Positions 33,559 to 39,930 of a DNA stretch of 64,000 nt are shown piece after piece. Every line of letters starts with the position of its first letter. Position 1 is the stretch's first letter. This DNA comes from Oscillatoria princeps RMCB-10. Its GTDB lineage: Bacteria > Cyanobacteriota > Cyanobacteriia > Cyanobacteriales > Oscillatoriaceae. The notes beneath the pieces are model-generated. The model ran no database searches. It worked only from the letters and a program-made list of their open reading frames with translations, and was not told the DNA's origin. The stretch lies in contig JAHHHT010000005.1 in the NCBI GenBank assembly GCA_019359235.1, forward strand, positions 1 through 64,000. The letters are read 5' to 3'. The position numbers and the translations under genes are program-made.

Positions 33559-34608
33559 TTAAACCTTCTTAACGCACCAAGTATCTTTGCCGGCATCTTT
33601 GCACGGTTCAAAAACAATCTTCTTGGAAAGGATAGCCTGTTTGGCATCGAGTGCCTTTTTCTGTACAGCTTCCGGCACCATTGCGCCAAAGCGTCCCAAA
33701 GTCACGATTTCCGGTTTTTCCAGCCCGATGATATATTTTTCCCCCTTCAGCTGACCCTTTGAAGCCAATTCTGCCAGATAAGCGATGGCTAAGTCAATCC
33801 GCTTGACGGCACTGGTTAAAACCGCCTTGGGAGCGGCATCCAGCTGGTCTGTGGTGTTGCCAAAGGCATAGGCTCCCTTTTCTGCCGCCGTTTGCAGCAC
33901 CGCCGCCGAGGCAATATCCAGCCACTGGTAAACCACATCCGCACCGGAGGAAATTAAAGCCACTGCGGCTTCTTTTGCCTTGGCGACATCATTCCAGTCT
34001 CCCGTATAGGTGGAGCTGATTTTGATATCGGGTTTGACGGACTTGGCTCCCAATTCAAAGCCGCGCAACTCTTGCTGGGTCGCTTCAAAAGACTGGCCGC
34101 CGAGATAAGCCATGTGGTTGGATTTGGTCAGGGAAGCGCCTATTATACCGCAAAGGTAGCTCAGGTGCATGTTATTGATGCGGAGGGAGGCAATATTCTT
34201 GCCGGTGGCGGCACCATTAACGACGACAAAAAAAGTGTTGGGAAACTGCGCGGCGACCTGCCCGACCGCCGCATCAAATTGTCCTCCGTGAGCGAAAACC
34301 AGGCTGTAGCCCCGGCGGGCGAAGTCCGAAAGCGCCTCTACTTGATCGGGTTGCGCTACCTTTTCTACATAGGCAATTTCCGCGCCCAGCTGTTTTTTGA
34401 CTTGGGTTATGCCCTCGAATCCCGTCTGGTTCCAAGCTTGGTCGGTAATGCTTCCCGGGATGACGATTGCGGCTTTAAAATTGGGGGTGCCGGTGGAAGT
34501 GGTTTGTGTGGGTGCTGGACTGCTGCCGCAAGCTTTCAGCAGCACGCTGGTGCCAAGGGCTGCTGAACCGTACCAGAGAAATTGACGCCGACTGTATTTT
34601 CCCGCCAT
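33559..34608 (-). CDS. BmpA-family substrate-binding lipoprotein
   Basis: A 349-aa periplasmic-binding protein of the BMP (PnrA-like) family, which captures nucleosides. The N-terminus has a twin-arginine-like SRRQFLWYGSAALG and lipobox LKAC with Cys27, then a Ser/Thr/Pro linker. The mature fold begins KAAIVIPGSITDQAWNQTGF, with AHGGQFD, NGAATGKNIASLR and GADVVYQWLD as family blocks. It is the first gene of the transporter operon. The ligand is inferred to be a nucleoside or nucleobase from the family and from the adjacent uracil-catabolism genes. Confidence 0.92.
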   Translation of the reverse strand: MAGKYSRRQFLWYGSAALGTSVLLKACGSSPAPTQTTSTGTPNFKAAIVIPGSITDQAWNQTGFEGITQVKKQLGAEIAYVEKVAQPDQVEALSDFARRGYSLVFAHGGQFDAAVGQVAAQFPNTFFVVVNGAATGKNIASLRINNMHLSYLCGIIGASLTKSNHMAYLGGQSFEATQQELRGFELGAKSVKPDIKISSTYTGDWNDVAKAKEAAVALISSGADVVYQWLDIASAAVLQTAAEKGAYAFGNTTDQLDAAPKAVLTSAVKRIDLAIAYLAELASKGQLKGEKYIIGLEKPEIVTLGRFGAMVPEAVQKKALDAKQAILSKKIVFEPCKDAGKDTWCVKKV

Positions 34609-34686
34609 GCGAACTCCTAGAACATTACCGATTTAGAAACAGTCCCCAAATGGAGAAACTTAGTACAGCTGGGTTTTTACTCTTTT

Positions 34687-34760
34687 TCACGCCTCCCCCT
34701 CTCCCCTTGTGGGAGAGGGGGCTGGGGGGGATCGGGGCCCCCTCTGGGGATGGGGGGAAG
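34687..34760. repeat. CCCCCTCTCCCC palindrome
   Basis: CTCCCCCTCTCCCCTTGTGG and GAGAGGGGGCTGGGGGGG form a pyrimidine/purine palindrome of the family also at 27757-27860 and 46869-46970. It occupies the divergent space between bmpA and the ureidoglycolate-lyase-like gene. Confidence 0.6.
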
Positions 34761-34832
34761 AGGGGCAAGCCGCTGGATCGCTCCTACTAATACAATAATT
34801 TAGTACCATAAAACTGTCCTTTGAGCTACTTT

Positions 34833-35324
34833 ATGCCCCCAGCCCAAGCGGTCAGACAACTGCTGGCCCAGCCGATAGCGCCAGAAGGCTTCCAGCGGTA
34901 CGGTCAGGTCATCTATCCCAGTCAAGACGGCAAGCGCTACGATTCCGAGGACGCCCAGCTGGAGCTCAGCAAGGGCATTCCCCGATTTTACATTATGCGC
35001 CTCACCGACAGAGGCCGAAGATTTCGCCACATTACTCGCCACGTCAAGTGCACGCAGTGTTTGGGATCTCTGGAAGGGAAGGAGTGGTTTATTGCGGTCG
35101 CCCCACCGTCCGAGTCGCCGGTGCCGGTGCTGGAGGAAATCTCGGCTTTTCGGATTCCGGGCAATTGCTTTATCAAGTTGGAAGTTGGCACCTGGCATGC
35201 CGGTCCCTATTTCGACCACGACTTTGTAGATTTCTATAACCTGGAGCTATCGGACACGAATATCACTGACCACGAAACCTATAATTTCCGGAAGGAGCTG
35301 GATTTGGAATTTGAAATTGTTTAG
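34833..35324 (+). CDS. Ureidoglycolate lyase (AllA) family protein
   Basis: A 163-aa cupin-like protein. The N-terminal APEGFQRYGQVIYPS, the conserved HVKCTQCLGSLEGKEWFIAV region, a central PSESPVP...ISAFRIPGNCFIKL and GTWHAGPYF followed by DHDFVDFYNLELSDTN match the ureidoglycolate lyase family, which splits ureidoglycolate to urea and glyoxylate in purine breakdown. The family also contains members of unknown substrate. It is divergent from the nucleoside transporter and next to the URC genes, so a role in releasing nitrogen from nucleobases is plausible. ATG at 34833 is preferred over the TTG at 34821. Confidence 0.78.
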   Translation: MPPAQAVRQLLAQPIAPEGFQRYGQVIYPSQDGKRYDSEDAQLELSKGIPRFYIMRLTDRGRRFRHITRHVKCTQCLGSLEGKEWFIAVAPPSESPVPVLEEISAFRIPGNCFIKLEVGTWHAGPYFDHDFVDFYNLELSDTNITDHETYNFRKELDLEFEIV

Positions 35325-35378
35325 GGAGGGCTTCTTCTTTCTAAACAGAAGTAAGCGGGCCTAACTTAACGGAACATC

Positions 35379-35412
35379 AAGAAACCAGGTTTCTTCAAGA
35401 AATCTGGTTTCT
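35379..35412. repeat. AGAAACCAGGTTTCT doublet
   Basis: AAGAAACCAGGTTTCTT and AAGAAATCTGGTTTCT in tandem, separated by one base. It is a member of the AGAAACCnGGTTTCT family and lies between convergent genes. Confidence 0.75.
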
Positions 35413-35435
35413 GCCCAAGATGTGAGTCAGCCGGC

Positions 35436-35732
35436 TTAATCGCCCCAAGTTGAGATGGGTCGGAGGACTTGTGGAATTTCTGCATCCGGCGAAAACTCAA
35501 GTTGCGTCTCGCTCAGGGGGAGATAGCCAGAGTAGGTAAAAAATAAAAGCATCCTGCACAGCGCTATCCAGACCTCAGAATCGTATTCCCAGTCCTGATT
35601 TAAACTAGATTTGCACGCGATGGAGCGCAGAGCCCAAAAGTAATTATTGCGGACAGTGCCACCGCCTTTTTTGTACTGGGGCACGTCCTCCCGGTGGATG
35701 AAGATAATTTCGTCTTTGATGAACGCTCTCAT
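35436..35732 (-). CDS. Hypothetical protein, 98 aa
   Basis: A soluble protein of unknown family with a natural-looking sequence. It begins MRAFIKDEIIFIHREDVPQY, has a charged, aromatic-rich centre (NYFWALRSIACKSS; DWEYDSEVWIALCRMLLFF) and ends in LRPISTWGD. The start ATG is preceded by GGAACTTT-like sequence, not a strong site. It is shorter than most domains and could be an eroded copy of something larger. It is slightly AT-rich against its neighbours. Confidence 0.45.
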   Translation of the reverse strand: MRAFIKDEIIFIHREDVPQYKKGGGTVRNNYFWALRSIACKSSLNQDWEYDSEVWIALCRMLLFFTYSGYLPLSETQLEFSPDAEIPQVLRPISTWGD

Positions 35733-35867
35733 AGGTGAAAGTTCCTAACTCAACGTCAAGTATGAAGAAAAACTGTATGGACGGTTTCTCTGACAGCAGG
35801 CAATTCCGATCCTAGCAGGCTGGAGCGCCGGCTGGAGGGCGTGGTATGATGTTCGGTAGCGATGGAA

Positions 35868-35899
35868 TTGTAGAGACGCGGTTAATCGCGCCTCTGCAA
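35868..35899. repeat. TTGTAGAGACGCG inverted repeat
   Basis: TTGTAGAGACGCG pairs with CGCGCCTCTGCAA (one or two mismatches) around GTTAAT. It is related to the palindrome at 44004-44035. It lies 76 bp upstream of the response regulator start. Confidence 0.6.
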
Positions 35900-35975
35900 G
35901 AGATATAATGCCAAACCAAGCTGTGATTTAGCCCAAGCCAGTTTCTTTAATACCCCCTAATAGTGGATTCTTCCT

Positions 35976-36653
35976 ATGGCTCCCGAAACTGTATTCCCCC
36001 TGAATTTACCCCCAAATTCTCCCCCCGTGCGAGTTTTGATTGTGGAAGACGATCCGGTGATGCAGCTGGGATTGGAGCAGTCGCTAGCGGCTCACCCCCA
36101 GCTAGCCATCGTGGGACAAGCTGAAGATGGTTACTTGGGACTGCGAGCGGCGCTGGAGCTGAAGCCGGATGTGGTGGTGATGGATATTGGTTTACCGCGT
36201 CTGGATGGGATTGCGGCGACGGCGGAAATCAAAAAGGCGCTTCCCAATGTCCGGGTGGTGATGCTGACATCCCACACTGCGGACACGGAAATTATTGCGG
36301 CGCTTTCTAGCGGTGCGGACGCCTACTGCATCAAGGGAGCCAACGTAGACCGGCTGCTGGTGGCGATCGCGGCTGTTGCTGAGGGAGCTGCCTACCTCGA
36401 TCCGCTAATCGCCCGCAAAGTTATCGCTCGCCTCAAACCACCGGCACCCGCCGGCAATTTCGCCCACCTGTCGCAGCGGGAGTTAGAAGTGCTGAAACTG
36501 ATGGTAGACGGCTACAGCAATCCGGAAATTGCTTCCAGACTTTACCTGAGTGCCAACACGGTCAAAACTCACGTCCGCAACATTATGAATAAATTGTCGG
36601 TGGACGACCGGGTTCAGGCGGCTGTGGTGGCGCTCCGCTCTGGACTGGTCTGA
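35976..36653 (+). CDS. NarL/LuxR-family response regulator
   Basis: A 225-aa two-component regulator. The receiver domain (19-135) has acidic residues in LIVEDDPVM, the phosphoacceptor Asp70 in VVVMDIGLPR, Thr/Ser in MLTSHT and Lys in YCIKG. The DNA-binding domain has the classic LSQRELEVLKLMVDGYSNPE, then IASRLYLSANTVKTHVRNIM. The first 17 residues are a proline-rich extension. There is no histidine kinase next to it, so its partner is unknown; it is divergent from nothing obvious and precedes the CRISPR regulator by 150 bp, tail to tail. Confidence 0.93.
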   Translation: MAPETVFPLNLPPNSPPVRVLIVEDDPVMQLGLEQSLAAHPQLAIVGQAEDGYLGLRAALELKPDVVVMDIGLPRLDGIAATAEIKKALPNVRVVMLTSHTADTEIIAALSSGADAYCIKGANVDRLLVAIAAVAEGAAYLDPLIARKVIARLKPPAPAGNFAHLSQRELEVLKLMVDGYSNPEIASRLYLSANTVKTHVRNIMNKLSVDDRVQAAVVALRSGLV

Positions 36654-36804
36654 GAGCGGTTTTCCATCTCCTGTATTTTTGGGTATTGGGAGGGAATTTG
36701 TCTGCCAGCACCGGCATCTGAAGAGCGCTCCTCGTCATGGGGGCGTTTCAATCCCGCTGTTTGAATTTAACAACGGCAAATTTTTGAACGCCCTTGGTTT
36801 AATT

Positions 36805-37662
36805 TTAGCTCGAAAAATACTGGCTGTAAAGTGCCTGGATTTGTTGCTTGAAGAACTCGCGCACGTTTGCCGGTGACACGACCTCACAGTTTTCTGCATA
36901 GGCTAACACTTCGCGCCGCAACCAGAATATATTCGATTCCATTCGCCTGACTTGCTTTACTGGAGGGTCGCTGTCCAGCCAGTTCACCTCCAGATCCTCA
37001 GGCTTGCGTTCGTAACTAAAAGCCAGTCCGCCTTGCAGGTGCAGGACAACTTCGAGCCGGTCTAGGTCAGGAAGCCAAGCTTTGTCTGCAGAAACTACAG
37101 CTGCTTCTGTAATTCTGTCCAGTCGCAAGCTCCAGTTGTGAGCCAACTCCAGCACTTCCTGATTGCTGCGAGATTCTTCACACCGGCACTCCAGGTACTG
37201 TCGCTTCTCTCTAAAAGCGATCTTGGCGTGCAGCACAGTATAGTTCCACTCGCGGTCGGCAGCATCGCGATAGGAGAGCCGAAAAGGCTGCTGCTGGAGA
37301 ATCCGGCGGTTGATTTCCAAAGCCCAAGCCGGCGGCGGATCGCCCAGGAAGCGCTCGACTTCCGCTCTAAAAGGTATCGATAATTCGCTGCGCTCTATTA
37401 ATAGTTGAGCGATCTCTCTGGCTATGTCTACCTGACCGGTATCCACTAAGGCTTTAAGTGCCTGGTTTAAGGCTGCAATGCGGGTTTGCGACCAGTCGTG
37501 GTTGGGGGCAACTAACAGCTTGTGCCTAGCAATGGCTTCTACCAGCTTGGAGATATTGGGGCGATCGCCCCACGTCATGCCCAGCTCAAGGGCGATCGCT
37601 TCCAGCTGGGCTTTGTCCCGCTCAGAAATCGACAGGGTGATTGACTGGCCTTTGCGACTCAT
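36805..37662 (-). CDS. WYL-domain regulator of the type I-D CRISPR locus
   Basis: A 285-aa transcription factor. The N-terminus (1-50, ITLSISERDKAQLEAIALEL then SKLVEAIARHKL) resembles a ribbon-helix-helix DNA-binding domain. The C-terminal half holds a WYL-type ligand-sensing domain (PFRLSYRDAADREWNYTVLH; LAHNWSLRLDRI) and a trailing WCX-like part (VVLHLQGGLAFSYERK). In Synechocystis 6803 the WYL protein Sll7009 controls the type I-D CRISPR locus, and this gene is likewise divergent from cas3. The 112-bp gap contains two ACGGACACT copies, likely its operators. Confidence 0.85.
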   Translation of the reverse strand: MSRKGQSITLSISERDKAQLEAIALELGMTWGDRPNISKLVEAIARHKLLVAPNHDWSQTRIAALNQALKALVDTGQVDIAREIAQLLIERSELSIPFRAEVERFLGDPPPAWALEINRRILQQQPFRLSYRDAADREWNYTVLHAKIAFREKRQYLECRCEESRSNQEVLELAHNWSLRLDRITEAAVVSADKAWLPDLDRLEVVLHLQGGLAFSYERKPEDLEVNWLDSDPPVKQVRRMESNIFWLRREVLAYAENCEVVSPANVREFFKQQIQALYSQYFSS

Positions 37663-37668
37663 ATTTGT

Positions 37669-37749
37669 ACGGACACTTTATAGTGTAAGTTTGTTGTCAA
37701 TTTCTATTTTGCCTGCCACAATCGACTGTAGCAACAGTTTACGGACACT
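37669..37749. promoter_or_regulatory. Candidate operator of the WYL regulator and cas promoter
   Basis: ACGGACACT occurs at 37669-37677 and again at 37741-37749. The first copy extends into the inverted repeat ACACT-TTAT-AGTGT (37673-37686). One copy lies seven bases upstream of the regulator's ATG and the other 26 bases before the cas3 ATG. Occupancy of both could control both directions. The nine-base motif is exact in both. Confidence 0.55.
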
Positions 37750-37774
37750 AGATCAGCATCTATCCCGCTCGCCC

Positions 37775-39930
37775 ATGAAAATTTCCCTGCTCCCCCTCCA
37801 CTCGCAGCTGAACCCTGGCCCTGGCCACTGTCCCCTGGGCTGCAGCTCCTACGGAGCCGGTACGCTAACGCTGAGCTGCCTCGCGGACGAGAAGGCTCCT
37901 CAGCTCAAGCAGGACCCAACCCACAGATGTCCGCTCTCCTCGCACCAGGCTGAGACTTGCGCTCAGATTGACCTGGGCGGTGCGGATATCGTGTTTAACA
38001 CTTCCGCCACGGGGGACGGGAAATCTCTGGCCGGTTATTTGCCGGCGCTGCTCAACCCTGACTTCCGCATTATGGGGCTGTATCCGACGATTGAATTGGT
38101 GGAAGACCAGACCCAACAGCAGCATCGCTACCACTCACTATTTGGTTTAGAGGCAAAAGAGCGAGTTGACTGCCTGTTTGGGGCTGAGCTGAGCCGGCGG
38201 GTGAGCGCTGCCAAAAGCAATAAGTTTCAGGAGTTGCTCTTTGCTATCCAAACTAAGCCGGTTATCCTGACGAATCCAGATATTTTTCACCTCATTTGCC
38301 ATTTTAAGTACCGAGATCCGGCTTACGGCAATGACTTGCTCCCAGTTACGCTTGCCGGCTGGCCTGATTTGTGGGTTTTTGATGAATTTCATATCTTTGG
38401 CCCCATCAGGAAGCGGCGGCTCTTAACAGCTTGACCCTCATCCGCCGCACCCAACAGCAGCCGAAGCGGTTTCTCTTTACTTCCGCCACTCCCAAGCCAG
38501 ACTTTATCGAGCAATTGCGGCAGGCGGATTACCAAGTTGCAGAGGTCAAAGGGGTTTATGCGAGTGCGCCGGCACCTGGCTTTCGCCCTATCTTGCAGCC
38601 GGTGGAATTGGAGTTTGTCGATTTAAAGGATACAGACTCTCTAACTTGGCTAACTTCCCAGGCGCATGCGATTCGAGAGATTATTTTGGCCGAAACTCAA
38701 GGCAGGGGGTTAATCATTCTCAATTCTGTGGCGTTAGCCGGTCGGGCGGTTCGCGAACTGCAAGCCTTGCTGCCAGAGGTAATGGTTAGAGAAGTGAGCG
38801 GGCGAATTGACCGGCAGGAACGCGCTCTCACCCAAGCCGCGCTCAAAAATGCCCCGCAGCCGGTGTTAGTTGTCGGTACTTCAGCGGTGGATGTGGGGGT
38901 GGATTTCCGGATTCACTTGCTGATTTTTGAGGGGAGCGATTCAGCAACCGTCGTGCAGCGTTTGGGCCGGCTGGGCCGGCATCCTGGGTTTTCTGCTTAC
39001 AGAGCTTTTATCCTGCTGCCGGCTCGCACTCCTTGGATTGGCTCTCGGTTGCGGGAAAAGTTAGAACCAGGGCAGGTTTGCGACCGCAACCAGTTGCAAG
39101 AAGCGATTGTTCATGCCTTTGAACCACCTCAAAACTTTCAGGAATATTTCAACTGCTGGGGCGCTTTGCAGGCGCAGGGAATGTTCTGGCAGATGAGCGA
39201 GGGCAATGCGGCGGTGATGCAGCCGGTGCGCGAGCGCATGGCGAGTGACCTGCAAAGAGTTTACGGCAAGAAATTAGAGTCAGCCCAGAAACGCTGGTTT
39301 GCTTTGGGCAAGGATACCAGAGAGCCGGTGGCTACTAGAAATGCTATCCACGAGCAACTCCTGAGGTTTCGCGGCGACTCCAGCCTGCAGGCGGCTGTTT
39401 GGGATGGAAAGCGCTTCTATCTTTATGACTTGCTGCGACTGCTGCCTTATGCCAGAGTTGAAATCATCGAGCGCGAGAGGTTTTTGAGTGAAGCCACTGC
39501 TGCTGGACATGCGGAAGAAGCTTTTCCTGAGCGGCACACCCACGTCTACTTGCAGTTGCGGGAATGGGTGGATGAGCGGTTTGAACTTACCCTTAACTGC
39601 AACCGCAACAGTGATGAATTGGAGCCTTGCCAGCTGTCTCTCATCAGCCGCCTCAGCATCGCAGGACATCCGCAGGCTGAGGTGAAAACTTGCTTGCGAC
39701 AGAAGAAACTGCTGGCATTTTTGGTGCCGGTGAGTCGCGACCGCCTCAACAGCCACTGGGATGTGAGCCGCACGCTCCATCTCAGCCCTCTGTTTGGGCT
39801 GTACCGGCTGACAGACGGAGCGGGCTTTGCTTATGCCTGCGCTTTCAACCAAGATGCGCTGCTGCTGGAGGCGATGAAGTGGAAGCTGAAAAAGTTCTGC
39901 CAGAGCCAACCTAAATCCCTAATTTTTTAA
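37775..39930 (+). pseudogene. cas3: cas3 helicase of type I-D, interrupted by a frameshift
   Basis: Cas3 of type I-D unwinds target DNA and lacks the HD nuclease, which resides on Cas10d. The N-terminal part (MKISLLPLHSQLNPGPGHCP) has Walker A NTSATGDGKSLAGYLPALL and the DEFH box WVFDEFHIFG. It then shifts frame and ends at RKRRLLTA. The remaining frame carries LFTSATPK (motif III), GTSAVDVGVDF and QRLGRLGRHPG (motif VI). Adding one C to the run at 38401-38404 restores GPHQEAAALNSLTLIRR and a protein of 718 aa. The lesion sits in a homopolymer, so it may be a sequencing error or a recent mutation. The stop overlaps the cas10d start (TAATG). Confidence 0.9.
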
